A stretch of 64,000 bases of DNA from Crateriforma conspicua. Its GTDB lineage: Bacteria; Planctomycetota; Planctomycetia; Pirellulales; Pirellulaceae. A program made the translations under genes and the position numbers. Positions 16,643 to 26,526 of the stretch are shown here, in pieces. The notes beneath the pieces are model-generated. The model saw nothing but the letters and a program-made list of their open reading frames with translations. It had not been told where the DNA came from and did not search any database. Numbering within the stretch: position 1 is the stretch's first letter; every line of letters starts with the position of its first letter. Where the stretch lies: positions 3,534,001-3,598,000 of the forward strand of contig NZ_CP036319.1 in assembly GCF_007752935.1 (NCBI RefSeq), in the 5' to 3' direction.

Positions 16643-18265
16643 TCATTTCGACGGCTGAAGCACCCATTTGTAGAAGCTGTCCGACGGTCGGTCACGATGA
16701 AAGATCAACCGCAGATGACGGTCCAGCGGGTCCACATCGGGATCACGCAATTCGTCAGGCACCGTCGATGCATCATCCGCGGCATCCAATCCCATCGAAC
16801 TGTCGAACATGTCCATCTCGCTATCGAAACCCAGTTGGTCGGACTCATTCACGGCCAGATCGGCGTCATCGTCATCTTGCTTCGGCGGCAATCCCCGCCA
16901 CGCATCGGGCCAGTAAGACTCCGGTGGTTCGTCTGGTAACTCGACATTGAATCCTTCGATTCGTCGTCCCCATAGAACCAGTCTCGTTCCATCCGGCTTG
17001 ACGCCAAAGGGCAGGGGGCCAATGCCGATGATTGCGTCGCGGGACAAATCCATCTCGTCTTTGGCAAACGCAAGAACCTCGTCATAAGACGACGGCCAAC
17101 GACCTCGGTCGATTTCGAATCGTTGGCAAACGAGTGCCAATCGGGCCAAGCGAATATTCTCCTCGGTTCGAATCACCGTCACGGCGATTGCTCTTAACGC
17201 CGGCAGCGTCATGCCCGTCGTCATGGTTTCGACTCGTCGCCAAAGGTTTGCCGATTCAAGAGTGGACTCCATGTCGGCGTTGGTTTCCGCCGCCGCACGC
17301 AGAAAGGTCACCGGATCATCGGTCGGCAAGGCGAGGAATCTTTCATACCACCTAAGGGTTTCCAATTGGTCGCGGGGACCCGCCATGCCCAGCATTTTGC
17401 GAGTGATGCCATCGGGCAACGTCCCATCTTCAAAGACAGTCACCGCGACCACCCGTTCACCGATCATCGCCCGTTGAAAGGCTTTGTCCCAAGGAAGCAC
17501 GCGATCCAGGTTTGCTAGAAGATTGTCGATCTGATCCGCGTTCAATTGGCCAAGCTGAACGACACGCCGCAATTCTTCCAACGCGACGTTGAACACACCC
17601 AGTCGAATCAGCTGGGGAAACACCATCGGCTCGCCTTGCAACGTACTTTCCAAGGCAAACAGTTGCCCAACGGCTTGGACGCATGCGTTAATGTCACCGC
17701 GATCGATCGCTTCAAGATGCGTCAACGCAAGGATAGAAGCGATCTCGCGAGCCACATCGGCCGCCGGTGGAATGGTATCGACGCCGGCATACGTCATCGG
17801 CGTATGAATCGGTCCAGCCCCATCAAGCACCTCGGCCAGATCATCACGCAGCGTGCCGGTTTCTTCTAAGAACCGCCGCACCGTGTCTCGCTCGCCCCAC
17901 GGTTCACCGGCCCACAACGGTTGGCATGCGGCCGTCACATCGACCCGGGGAACACCGGCAACACGATCGCGATAGCCCGAGTCGGGGCGAAACTGGCGGA
18001 TCACATCCACCCACGACTCGGTCTGTTCGTCGGATGCCAATTCCTGTCGGTACGTTTCCAAAGAATCCGGATCGATGGGCATTCCGGCATCTCGGATCGC
18101 CTGTTTCATTTCCGCGACTTGCGTTTTCGCACCGCTCTGCCGGATCGCGACGACGATCAAAAGCGATGCAACGATACCGATGGCAATGACGAAAAGGCCG
18201 ATCACCGCCTTCTGTAAACAACCCAACCACCTGCGTTTGCTCGGACGCTCCGACTTCGAACTCAT
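16643..18265 (-). CDS. Membrane-anchored protein of unknown function
   Basis: This product of 540 residues has one N-terminal membrane segment (AVIGLFVIAIGIVASLLIVV) behind a basic start, MSSKSERPSKRRW, so most of it faces the periplasm. The body is alpha-helical with many acidic and arginine residues (RREDELG-like patterns are absent; LAHLEAIDRGDINACVQAVGQL is typical) and could be a helical repeat. The last 60 residues are acidic and end in a short aromatic tail. I chose the ATG at 18265; an upstream ATG adds 37 residues that would place the membrane segment unusually deep. It follows the sulfatase gene on the same strand, about 110 bases downstream, and could be co-transcribed. Function unknown. 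Confidence 0.65.
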   Translation of the reverse strand: MSSKSERPSKRRWLGCLQKAVIGLFVIAIGIVASLLIVVAIRQSGAKTQVAEMKQAIRDAGMPIDPDSLETYRQELASDEQTESWVDVIRQFRPDSGYRDRVAGVPRVDVTAACQPLWAGEPWGERDTVRRFLEETGTLRDDLAEVLDGAGPIHTPMTYAGVDTIPPAADVAREIASILALTHLEAIDRGDINACVQAVGQLFALESTLQGEPMVFPQLIRLGVFNVALEELRRVVQLGQLNADQIDNLLANLDRVLPWDKAFQRAMIGERVVAVTVFEDGTLPDGITRKMLGMAGPRDQLETLRWYERFLALPTDDPVTFLRAAAETNADMESTLESANLWRRVETMTTGMTLPALRAIAVTVIRTEENIRLARLALVCQRFEIDRGRWPSSYDEVLAFAKDEMDLSRDAIIGIGPLPFGVKPDGTRLVLWGRRIEGFNVELPDEPPESYWPDAWRGLPPKQDDDDADLAVNESDQLGFDSEMDMFDSSMGLDAADDASTVPDELRDPDVDPLDRHLRLIFHRDRPSDSFYKWVLQPSK

Positions 18266-18376
18266 TCGATCAACCCATCCCGCCTCTGTTGACTTTCGTA
18301 AGCCCACAAGGCTAGCAGATAGGCTTCGCTTTGCGTGATGGGACTCGCCCTGCCGCGCCGTATTGCGGCCCGACAA

Positions 18377-20062
18377 TCACTTATCGTGCTTGTTCTCCCC
18401 AGGGATATAGCGTCGTCGACCTTGCCGCGATTTTGCATAAGCCGCGGAGATCTTACGCGCCTGTGCACGATCTTCCGGGGTATCGTCCCAGTGTTGTTGA
18501 ATGACCGCTTCGGCCTCGGCAGATTCCGACCCCGTATCACCGATCAATTCTCGCTTTTCAGCAAGCCGACGTTTCAGGTCTTTCACCACATCGGCATAGT
18601 CTGGATCGTCGACGACATTGGTCAGCTCCAGCGGATCGGACTGCAAATCGTACAGCTCCCAAGCCGGCGGCGTCCGCGGTTTCCCACGGTCTCGGAAATC
18701 CATCCCGTAGAAGAACATCAACTTGTATCTCTTGGTTCGAATACCGAGGTGGCCGGGGACATCGTGATGGGCGATGTGCATCCAATAGCGGTAATAGGCT
18801 TCTTGTTTCCAGTCCTTGGGTTCGATTCCCGTTTCACATAACTCGCGAAACGACCGTCCTTGAACCTCAGGCGGAATCGTCGCAGCTGCAAAATCCAACA
18901 ACGTCGGTGCCAAGTCGATGTTTTCGATCATCGCATCCGATCGCACATTGGCCGGGATCGCGGGAGGGTAGTGGATGATCAACGGGGTACGCATCGATTC
19001 GTCAAACATCCATCGCTTGTCAATATAGTCGTGTTCGCCCAGCATCATTCCCTGGTCCGACGTGTAAAGAATGATCGTGTTTTCAAACAGATTGTTGCGT
19101 TTCAGATAATCAAACAATCGCCCCAAGTTATCGTCGACGCCTTTGACACAACGCAGATAATTCTTCAGATAGGTCTGATACGCCTTCTCAGCGGCGGCAC
19201 GGTCCGACAGCGACGGATCGTCCGCATACATGTGTGTGTAATTGCGAAACGGATTTCGACGCGTGACCGATGTACCGATATGTGGCAACAACTGGTCGTT
19301 CACGCCCCGAGTCGCCAGGGAACCGAATCCGGCCGACTGTCGCCACATCGAATCGGGAATCGGGATGTCAGTATCACGCAGGTAGTCTTCATAGCGCGGC
19401 GCGTACTCAAAGAAGTCGTGCGGCGCTTTGTAGTGGTGCATCAGGAAGAAGGGACGATCCGCGTCACGCTGATTGGCAAGCCAGTCCAGCGTCAGGTCGG
19501 TGATCGCGTCGCTGGAATGCTTGCCCTTGATCTGAATCAGATTGTCTGGCCATGCCGTTTCACCACGCACCTGAAAGAATGGATCGAAATACTTGCCTTG
19601 TCCCGGAAGAACACAGTAGTGATCAAAATCGACGGGCTCATGGGTCAGGTGCCATTTGCCGATCACTGCGGTTTGGTAACCCGCCGCACGCAATTGCCGT
19701 GGCAACGTGTGGAACTCCGGCGAAAGACTGTCGTCCAAGTCGCGGGTGTTGGTTGTGTGGCAGTACCGGCCGCTGATCACACTGGCTCGCGACGGAGTGC
19801 AGATGGAATTGCTGCAAAAGCTGTTCTCCAACAGCATTCCGCCCTCGGCCAGTTCATCCAAAACCGGCGTCGGGTCCACTTTCGCAAGCCGTCGCTGATA
19901 GGCCCCGATCGCCTGCGACGTGTGGTCGTCCGACATGATGAACAGGATGTTGGGTTGGCCAGATGCCTGGTCATCGGCGGCACAATCGCTTGCTTTCAGA
20001 CACGCCGTCGCCGACAGCAATGTCAAAAGCGTCAATACGAAACATCTTGCACAGTTCATCAT
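18377..20062 (-). CDS. Sulfatase (formylglycine-dependent, iduronate/heparan-sulfatase-like)
   Basis: Hydrolyses sulfate esters, probably on polysaccharides, in the periplasm. A signal peptide (CFVLTLLTLLSATACLKA) precedes the alkaline-phosphatase-like fold. The metal site begins with NILFIMSDDHTSQAIGAY. The catalytic Cys that becomes formylglycine is in NSICTPSRASVISGRY (C-x-P-S-R near residue 88). Further metal and substrate motifs are AVIGKWHL and YTSDQGMMLGEHDYIDKRWM. The C-terminal DUF4976-like part has KRYKLMFFY and ELYDLQSDPLELTNV. The length (561) is normal. It lies 90 bases from the second sulfatase on the same strand. The exact substrate cannot be read from the sequence; activation needs a formylglycine-generating enzyme not in this window. 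Confidence 0.9.
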   Translation of the reverse strand: MMNCARCFVLTLLTLLSATACLKASDCAADDQASGQPNILFIMSDDHTSQAIGAYQRRLAKVDPTPVLDELAEGGMLLENSFCSNSICTPSRASVISGRYCHTTNTRDLDDSLSPEFHTLPRQLRAAGYQTAVIGKWHLTHEPVDFDHYCVLPGQGKYFDPFFQVRGETAWPDNLIQIKGKHSSDAITDLTLDWLANQRDADRPFFLMHHYKAPHDFFEYAPRYEDYLRDTDIPIPDSMWRQSAGFGSLATRGVNDQLLPHIGTSVTRRNPFRNYTHMYADDPSLSDRAAAEKAYQTYLKNYLRCVKGVDDNLGRLFDYLKRNNLFENTIILYTSDQGMMLGEHDYIDKRWMFDESMRTPLIIHYPPAIPANVRSDAMIENIDLAPTLLDFAAATIPPEVQGRSFRELCETGIEPKDWKQEAYYRYWMHIAHHDVPGHLGIRTKRYKLMFFYGMDFRDRGKPRTPPAWELYDLQSDPLELTNVVDDPDYADVVKDLKRRLAEKRELIGDTGSESAEAEAVIQQHWDDTPEDRAQARKISAAYAKSRQGRRRYIPGENKHDK

Positions 20063-20152
20063 GGCCTCGCGAATGCGACTCTGGGGGACCGATCGGGCGG
20101 TCCGATGGATTAGCCGATGATGAACGCTGTGTATCTGATAGACCCGATCTAA

Positions 20153-22534
20153 TCAATGGCTTTCCGGATGGGTCTCAATGACAACGCGGTGAATCTGGCC
20201 GGTGAACTTGCTCGTTTCCCGCGTGTACGCTCCGCTGACCGGCGTTTCCAGGTCGACGCCCACCCCGGCGGTTTCGTCAGCCGAATAGATGTTCGGCTCC
20301 GTCTTCGGGACGTGCCCAGTTGCGACCGATTGACCATTGACCGATAGCGTGACCGTTCCGCCTCCGCCGCGGCCACCCTCATAGCCGAAGCTCATCTTCA
20401 ACGTTGATTTGCCAGCGGGAAGGGCAGACTTGCCAGAGACCTTTGTTTCTTGAAGTCCCAGGTAGTTGTAGACGAAGACCGGAATGCCCTTGTCAAGATA
20501 AAGACTGTAACCACCGAATCGTCCACCCTGGGCCAACACCACTCCATGAGTGCTCGCGTTATTGGTTTCCAAGTCGGCTTCGATGCTATAGGACGTGTTC
20601 TTCGTGTTGATAAAATCGTTCTCCAGCAGTCCGAACATGCCTTCGGATAACTCCAGCTTGGTGCGACCGAACATCAGATCGGGGCGGCCGGCAATCTGAG
20701 GGTTCGCAAGCTCGATCCGTCGATCATCCATCGGCAAAACGTTGTAGGCGATCGCTTCGCCAATGAAACGATCTTGAAGTTCGGCAAGCTTGTCGGGGTG
20801 CTGGTCGGCAACATTCGTCGACATGCTGAAATCTTCGGCGACGTTGTACAACTCCCAGACGTCATCCGCGATTCGATTCTGGGGCTCGCCCCAGGGCGGC
20901 GAGTGGATCGTGCGTGCCATCCACCCATTTTGGTATAGCGCACGATTTCCAAACATTTCAAAATACTGAATCGTGTGACGGTCCGCGGCGTCCGGGTTGT
21001 CGAAGCTATACACCATGCTGACGCCCTCGATCGGGCGTTGCGGAATTCCGTCGACCACTTTGGGCTGCGGGACACCGATGGCTTCTAAGATGGTTGGAAC
21101 CACATCGATCACATGATGCCATTGGCTCCGCAATTCACCTTTGGATTGAATTCCGTCAGGCCAATGAACGACCATTCCCTGTCGGGTGCCACCGTAATCC
21201 GATGCCACTTGCTTGGTCCAAGCGAACGGTGAATCGTAGGCAACCGCCCAGCCTGCGGCCATGTGCGGATAGGTTTCCGGACCGCCCCACTTGTCGTAGT
21301 ACTGCAGCATGAACTCAACATCCGATCCCTTCGGTTCGGCGTTGAAGTAGGTCATCTCGTTGTACAACCCGTTTTCGATACCTTCGGCGCTCGTGCCGTT
21401 GTCGCCGGCGATGTAGAATATCAACGTGTTGTCGATCTCACCCAAGTCTTCCACGGCTTGTACCAAGCGACCGATCTCCGTGTCGGTCATATCGATAAAC
21501 GCCGCGAACACTTCGGCCTGTCGCGAAAACAGCTTTTTCTCGTCCGCCGACAAGTTCGCCCAGTCTTTGATCCAGTCTGGTTTTTGCGCCAACCTCGTTC
21601 CCTTGGGAATCACGCCGCTGGCCAACTGGCGTTGATAAATCTGTTCTCGCAACTGATCCCATCCCTGATCAAACCGTCCTTTCTGTTTTTCGATATACGA
21701 CTTTGGCACGTGGTGGGGGGCATGTGTCGCGCCCGGTGCGAAATACATGAAGAAGGGTTTGTCGGGCGTCAGCGACTGCTGAAATCGCATCCAATCAATC
21801 GCCTTGGTCGTCATGTCGGACAGGAAGTGGTAGTCCGGCTGGTCCGGCGTTTCGACGCGATTTTCATTGTGATAGATGGTCGGCGTCCATTGGTTGGTTT
21901 CACCGCCCAGGAAGCCGTAAAATTCATCGAATCCTTGGCGGTTCGGCCAACGTGACATCGGCCCCGACGGGCTGATTTCCCACACCGCCGTCTCATGCCA
22001 TTTCCCGTACGCGGACGTGCTGTAGCCGTTGTAACTCATCATCTTTCCGATCGCGGCGACATCATCGGGCAGAACCCCGGTGTACCCCGGAAACGATGTG
22101 GCCAATTCGGTAATCTTTCCCATCGCGGCGGAATGATGATTGCGGCCCGTTTTCAAAGCCTGGCGTGTCGGTGAACAAAGCGCAGTGGAATGAAATTGGT
22201 TGTAAAAAATCCCCTGCTTTGCGAGCTTGTCGAACGTATCTGTCCTGACCGGACCACCGAAATGACTGGTTCCGCCAAACCCAAGATCGTCCACCAAGAC
22301 GATGATCACATTCGGTGCCCCCTTGGGCGGTTTCACCTCAAAGACCGACGGCGTGCCCATGTCGCGCGCGTCCAGCGTCTTGATCGGCGGGATGGACGGT
22401 GACTTGATCGGCAGAACCTCGCGGTCCTCAAACGTCGGTGTCGGCGGCTTGACCTTTTCGACTTCCTGAGCCGAGCAAACGGCACCCCACAAAATGATGG
22501 TGGTGGGGACTAGCTGGCGGATGACCGCTTTCAT
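20153..22534 (-). CDS. Arylsulfatase (AtsA-like, with C-terminal beta domain)
   Basis: A larger sulfatase of 793 residues with a signal peptide (LVPTTIILWGAVCSAQE). Metal-binding NVIIVLVDDLGFGGTSHFGG is followed by the formylglycine motif HSTALCSPTRQALKTGRNHH (C-S-P-T-R). Then come AYGKWHE and IAGDNGTSAEG. The segment SDYGGTRQGMVVHWPDGI is typical of the Pseudomonas AtsA-like branch, unlike the neighbouring enzyme. About 200 C-terminal residues form an extra beta-rich domain (YSIEADLETNNASTHGVVLA, GGRFGGYSLYLDKG), which may bind carbohydrate. The start is the ATG at 22534; the seven codons before it are less likely. The two sulfatases probably act on different sulfate positions of one glycan. 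Confidence 0.9.
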   Translation of the reverse strand: MKAVIRQLVPTTIILWGAVCSAQEVEKVKPPTPTFEDREVLPIKSPSIPPIKTLDARDMGTPSVFEVKPPKGAPNVIIVLVDDLGFGGTSHFGGPVRTDTFDKLAKQGIFYNQFHSTALCSPTRQALKTGRNHHSAAMGKITELATSFPGYTGVLPDDVAAIGKMMSYNGYSTSAYGKWHETAVWEISPSGPMSRWPNRQGFDEFYGFLGGETNQWTPTIYHNENRVETPDQPDYHFLSDMTTKAIDWMRFQQSLTPDKPFFMYFAPGATHAPHHVPKSYIEKQKGRFDQGWDQLREQIYQRQLASGVIPKGTRLAQKPDWIKDWANLSADEKKLFSRQAEVFAAFIDMTDTEIGRLVQAVEDLGEIDNTLIFYIAGDNGTSAEGIENGLYNEMTYFNAEPKGSDVEFMLQYYDKWGGPETYPHMAAGWAVAYDSPFAWTKQVASDYGGTRQGMVVHWPDGIQSKGELRSQWHHVIDVVPTILEAIGVPQPKVVDGIPQRPIEGVSMVYSFDNPDAADRHTIQYFEMFGNRALYQNGWMARTIHSPPWGEPQNRIADDVWELYNVAEDFSMSTNVADQHPDKLAELQDRFIGEAIAYNVLPMDDRRIELANPQIAGRPDLMFGRTKLELSEGMFGLLENDFINTKNTSYSIEADLETNNASTHGVVLAQGGRFGGYSLYLDKGIPVFVYNYLGLQETKVSGKSALPAGKSTLKMSFGYEGGRGGGGTVTLSVNGQSVATGHVPKTEPNIYSADETAGVGVDLETPVSGAYTRETSKFTGQIHRVVIETHPESH

Positions 22535-23064
22535 AAGAGTGCCCTCTGTTGCCACCTTACGTCGACGGCGTCGTGACGAAAGGAAGCATGGATTGATTAG
22601 GATGGAAAAGACTTCGACGAGAATCGTGTTTCTCGCCCTTCATTTGAGTCAAGACGAATGGAGCGGCGAACACGTAGGCAGATGACCGTTATATCAAGAG
22701 TCTTACGGTACAAACGACTGTTCACTCCGCCGGATGCGACGAATACACGATACCGCCACAAGAATTTCATACACCAAGTGAACCGTTGTGGCCCCAAGTG
22801 TTCGTGTCGTTGCGATGCTGGCTTCTGAATCGTAACCCACCGCAAACTCAGCGTTCCGTAACGCAACCCCTACGGAGCAACAGATAGCAATCCTTGTCGA
22901 CGGATTTTCTGGAGCATCGCTCACGGGCCCACCCACGCACCAAGAAGCAAGACGGAAAAGTCACGGCTTTCCAACCAAAGCGTCCGACAAGATTGCCATC
23001 TCACTCGAACCAGTCTCGATGCAAGTCAGACCATCAACAAGAGGCCTGCCTCATCTCCGGATCC

Positions 23065-23136
23065 GTTGGAGTCCAGGCTTCAGCCGATTCTTTCATGTTG
23101 GCATTTCGCTCGGGCGGCTAAAGCCTGGACTCCAAC
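23065..23136. repeat. REP-like hairpin element
   Basis: GTTGGAGTCCAGGCTTCAGC at 23065 and its inverted partner ending at 23136 pair over 22 bases with one mismatch, around a 28-base spacer. There is no coding potential. The form is typical of small dispersed palindromes in planctomycete intergenic DNA. Confidence 0.7.
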
Positions 23137-23408
23137 TTGCCTAGCCCGGAGGAAAACAAGGAGGTCTGGCCTCGTCGATGAGTAATCCAGCCGGAGCATT
23201 GAAGTGAAACGATTTTAGCAGGACTCCGGCTTCGCGTATCGGTTGGCGTGGCGATCGATACACCTGGTGTTTCGTCCCGTTGCTGGATGCGCCAGCATTC
23301 AGACACCGCCCCTTCCATTGGTCCCGAACATCACGCCCTGTCTCCACCGCAACACACCTCAATGAGCGAGTGATCGACTTTGTTGTCCTCCAGGGTCCGA
23401 AAAGAGGC

Positions 23409-23421
23409 CTGACCCCTTTTA
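23409..23421 (-). repeat. AAAGGGGTCAGG motif copy
   Basis: On the minus strand the bases AAAAGGGGTCAGGC equal the outer end of the inverted repeats of the insertion sequence at 29.8-31.4 kb and then diverge from it. Other copies lie at 25446-25461 and, as AAAGGGGTCAAC, in the tandem repeat near 29.5 and 29.75 kb. Confidence 0.6.
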
Positions 23422-23529
23422 GGAGCTCGCAAGATCGTCAGGCCAGCGGGAGCTTATCAAAGCAAGGCCCGCCAAGCCAAGCTCAGTGTCCGCGCCGGCA
23501 GAAATTCGACAGTGCCATTCACGATCGCG

Positions 23530-25360
23530 GTAGGGACGGCTGTTGCCAGCCGCCCCCCGCACAGATCCGGACTTGCGTGTCTACCTCATCCGGCTCCTAC
23601 GTCGAATCGGGCGTGAAAGTTTTGCTGAGGGTAGCTGTGTAAGATTCTCGGTGTTGGCAGATGCTTGCGTGCTAGACGTTGCATTCGAGTCCAGTCCACG
23701 TGCTGCGTTGGCTTCGGCGACGAAGCACGGCAAGCCAAAGCTTAGCGACTTCATTGCGAAACTGTTGCAACCGGACCATGTTCCCCGGCACCGCGTGGTA
23801 GTTCAGCCAGCCTCGCATCACGCGACCAAGCCACTTACCCACCACACCCACCGGCCAATGCCGACGCTGACGCAGTTTCGCCTTGATCGCCGCAAGCGTT
23901 GCACGCATTCGCTTGGCGATCGTCTCGCGACGGATCGTGAACCAGCCATGTGACCGGGTCACATCACAGCGGTGCGTAAAGCCGAGAAAGTCGAACGTTT
24001 CCGGTCGACCCTCCCCGCGCTCTTTGCGGTTGCTCATGGCGAACCGACCGAACTCAATCAGCCGAGTCTTTTGGCCGTGAAGCTCCAGACTGAACTTGGC
24101 AAAACGTTCTCGAAGGTCTTCCAGGAACGCTTCGGCCTCGTACTTGTGCTGAAACCCGACAACGAAATCATCCGCGAAGCGTATGATGACCATGTCGCCA
24201 CGACCGCGACGATTACGCCAGCTTTGAATCCAGAGGTCTAAGACGTAGTGAAGGTATATGTTCGCAAGCAGCGGGGAAATCACCGCTACCTGTGGCGTCC
24301 CCACCTTCGTCTCGGACCACTCCCCGTCATCACTGACACCGGCACGAAGCCATTTGCCGATCAAACGGAGCACACGTTTGTCCGCGATGCGGTGTTCCAG
24401 AAACTTCATCAACCAGTCATGGTTCATGTTGTCAAAGAAACCTTTCACATCGGCGTCCAATACCCAGTTCACCTTCTTGCTCGTCAAAGCAACACTGAGC
24501 GCATCGAGCGCCTTGTGCTGACTCCTTCCGGGCCGGAAGCCATAGCTGAAGCCGAGAAAGTCCTGCTCGTAGATGCACTGCAAAACCCAACCGACCGCTT
24601 TCTGGACGACCTTGTCCTCCAGCGAAGCAATCCCGATTGGACGCTCGCGCCCATCGGCTTTGGTGATGTAGATTCTCTTCGAAGGCTTTGCTCGGTAGCT
24701 TCCCCGATGAACGCGACCGTGAAGATCGGCGATGCGATCTTCCAGGCCCTGTTCGTAGTCGTGCCACGTCACTACATCGACGCCCACCGCCGCGGTCTTC
24801 TTCAAATCGAAGAAGGCTTCGGTCAACAGGTTCTCGTTGACGTGATGCAGCAACGACGTGAACTTCAACTCGGGCTGCGCCCGAGCCGTCTCACGCACGC
24901 CTGCCAAACCGTAAGACCTGCCACGTTTCCGCTTCGGTGCGCGGGACACGTCGGCTTGACCTGCGTTCTTCTTCGTCGGCTCCCTTCCCTCGGCGGACTC
25001 CGCCGAGGGTTCAGCCCCCGCGTTGTTCATCCGAGTCGGCGGTACTACGAAGCCGTCTGACTTCCCATCGGCGTTCATGTCAGGCTTTCCCACTGAGTGG
25101 TTCCCTGACCGGGCCAAGCTTGCTGCCTGGCCGCCGATAGGATCTCCCGGTTCTCGCGTTTGGAATGTCCACGCATGCACAGGTTCACAGACTCCGCCGT
25201 GTTCGCATCGATCTCGCCCAAGTAGCGATCGACCCGATGTTGCCTTCCCCTTGTCAGGACAAAGTCGGCACACGGAAGCATAAAGATTCCGGAGCTCAAT
25301 AGCTGGCCTACGTTTCCCCCGGATCGGATGCTCAGCACGACGTCGTTACCTTCATCGCAC
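23530..25360 (-). mobile_element. Group II intron, probably decayed
   Basis: On the minus strand, domain V can be read at about 23594-23562: GAGCCGGATG, a GGTAGACACG loop region and GTCCGGATC. Domain VI follows (GCGGCTGG ... CAGCCGTCCCTAC), placing the 3' end near 23530. In domain V the third base pair, normally the conserved G-U wobble of the catalytic AGC triad, is G opposite A. The 5' end is best placed at the GTGCG at 25360, followed by GTAACGACGTCGTGC and GGGGGAAACGTAGG as expected in domain I. The total, about 1.83 kb, is normal. The intron-encoded protein lies in domain IV. The 5' boundary is less sure than the 3'. Confidence 0.75.
23586..25078 (-). pseudogene. ltrA: Group II intron reverse transcriptase/maturase, frameshifted
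   Basis: The open frame from 25078 (MNADGKSDG) to 23672 encodes 468 residues. It has the RT fingers and palm: KRIYITKADGRERPIGI, VLDADVKGFFDNMNHDWL and the active-site IIRFADDFVVGF (near 302). The conserved QGxxISPLLANI of the palm reads QVAVISPLLANI, a Gly to Val change. The C-terminal X/maturase region is broken: a 5-bp tandem duplication (GTCCA GTCCA, 23689-23698) shifts the frame after RRRSQRSTWT. Removing it restores a typical end with LPTPRILHSYP and a stop at 23586, inside domain V, as is common in such introns. No HNH endonuclease domain is present. The intron is unlikely to splice or move with its own protein. Confidence 0.85.
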
Positions 25361-25757
25361 CTCCGGCAGGGGCCGAAGCAGTTGGCTAAACCTTCTTCGT
25401 AAAAGACTCTCACTTTCTATTCCAAACCGGTTTTATCCCGGCACTCCCTGACCCCTTTGTCTTATCCAGATGACCGTGCGATGCATCGTCGAACCACTCG
25501 TAGCGGATCGCATCAGTCGCCCAGGGCGATTTCGGAGATTCTGATGCCTTTTGGCGATTTTTCTGGCGGGTAGCGAGCCGAAATCGTGCTCTTCCCAAGT
25601 AGAGCCAACTTCAAACGGCTTCATCGCAACATGAGCTGTTTTGCCGAATGCGTGGACTGATGTCGAGACTCGCATGCCCGGGCAAACCCCGGGGTGGTTG
25701 GTCAAATCGTCGTTGGCAATCCCGTATCGGACGCACACAAGCGAAAGAGGAAGTTGA
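25361..25757. other. Gap between intron and accessory gene cluster
   Basis: This is the 5' flank of the intron and another copy of the AAAGGGGTCAGG motif (minus strand, 25446-25461, preceded by GAC as at the IS). A long minus-strand frame crosses it but overlaps the next real gene and looks like a shadow. A purine-rich ribosome site (AAAGAGGAAG) precedes the ATG at 25758. Confidence 0.45.
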
Positions 25758-26465
25758 ATGTTGAACGGAAGCAGCTTGGATCTGGATGAATCCAAGCTCT
25801 TAAGGATCGCTGAAGTCTTCTCGCATTGTCTCCACGACGACGCGGACCGGTGGCAGTACTCACTTCCGATGAAGCAGTTGCATGAGCAGGGCTTTTCATC
25901 TGACCAGTTGAGCAAACTAGTTTCTTCAAACTGGATCGAACACGCGTTGGAGATCGTATCTGACAACGCTTCGCAGCGACGTTTTTCCTTCGATGGTTCG
26001 ATGTCGTTCTCCGAGTCAAGTTGCTTCGCTTTGAGCGTCGAGGGTCGACGGATACTCAGCGGGCTCGTTACGCTCACTGGCGAGATCGCAAGGCCTGGTT
26101 CTTCAATGCACCCGTTTGCAAAGCCAGTCTGGGACGATGAGGGAAATCGCTTGACTTTCGCGGGCGTCCTGGTGAAACGTTACAGGCAACCAGCCGAAAC
26201 GCAAAAGTGTGTGCTGCGTGCTTTTCAATCGCAACAATGGTCGAAGCAAATTGAGAATCCACTGCCCGACGAAGGATTTGTCGATCGCGTCGACCAACTC
26301 TATGAAACCGTTCGGTCGTTGAATCGTTGTCGCATCGTCAAGCTTATTCGATTCGAGACGATCGAGAGTCCTCACTTCATCGGATGGATCCTCGAACCTC
26401 AAGAACAGCCAAACAAGGTACAAAACGAAAAGCCGAAGAAGCACCCGGAAAGCACCCCGAGGTGA
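25758..26465 (+). CDS. Protein of unknown function, first gene of accessory cluster
   Basis: This soluble protein of 235 residues has no signal peptide or membrane segment. The N-terminal 75 residues look helical (LLRIAEVFSHCLHD, LSKLVSSNWIEHALEIVSDN) and could be a DNA- or protein-binding helical domain. Strands follow (RRFSFDGSMSFSESSCFALS, NRLTFAGVLVKRY). The C-terminal tail is rich in Lys, Pro and Gln. I recognise no family. Base composition is lower in GC than the chromosomal core. The DUF1573 gene starts 61 bases downstream on the same strand, so the two may be co-transcribed. A regulatory role for the cluster is only a guess from its cytoplasmic location. Confidence 0.55.
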   Translation: MLNGSSLDLDESKLLRIAEVFSHCLHDDADRWQYSLPMKQLHEQGFSSDQLSKLVSSNWIEHALEIVSDNASQRRFSFDGSMSFSESSCFALSVEGRRILSGLVTLTGEIARPGSSMHPFAKPVWDDEGNRLTFAGVLVKRYRQPAETQKCVLRAFQSQQWSKQIENPLPDEGFVDRVDQLYETVRSLNRCRIVKLIRFETIESPHFIGWILEPQEQPNKVQNEKPKKHPESTPR

Positions 26466-26526
26466 TTCGGCAGGTGTGTGCATAATTCTGGACGTTCCAA
26501 GCCAGTTTCGAGGGAAGGAAGTTACC

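Larger units (their letters stand above)
22535..23529. other. About 1 kb without a supported gene
   Basis: This holds the sulfatase promoter region, a REP-like hairpin (23065-23136), one copy of the AAAGGGGTCAGG motif on the minus strand (23409-23421) and the 3' flank of the group II intron. A 77-codon frame on the minus strand (22703-22936, GTG start) was considered but has no recognised family. Confidence 0.5.

Noticed and set aside
22703-22936. 77-codon minus-strand frame with GTG start
   Set aside because: No family, no good ribosome site, and it sits in a repeat-rich gap.
22535-23529. CRISPR array or tRNA genes in the larger gaps
   Set aside because: No regularly spaced repeats and no cloverleaf pattern were seen here or elsewhere in the window.
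25433-26077. 214-codon minus-strand frame
   Set aside because: Overlaps the better-supported plus-strand gene at 25758 and crosses the AAAGGGGTCAGG motif.
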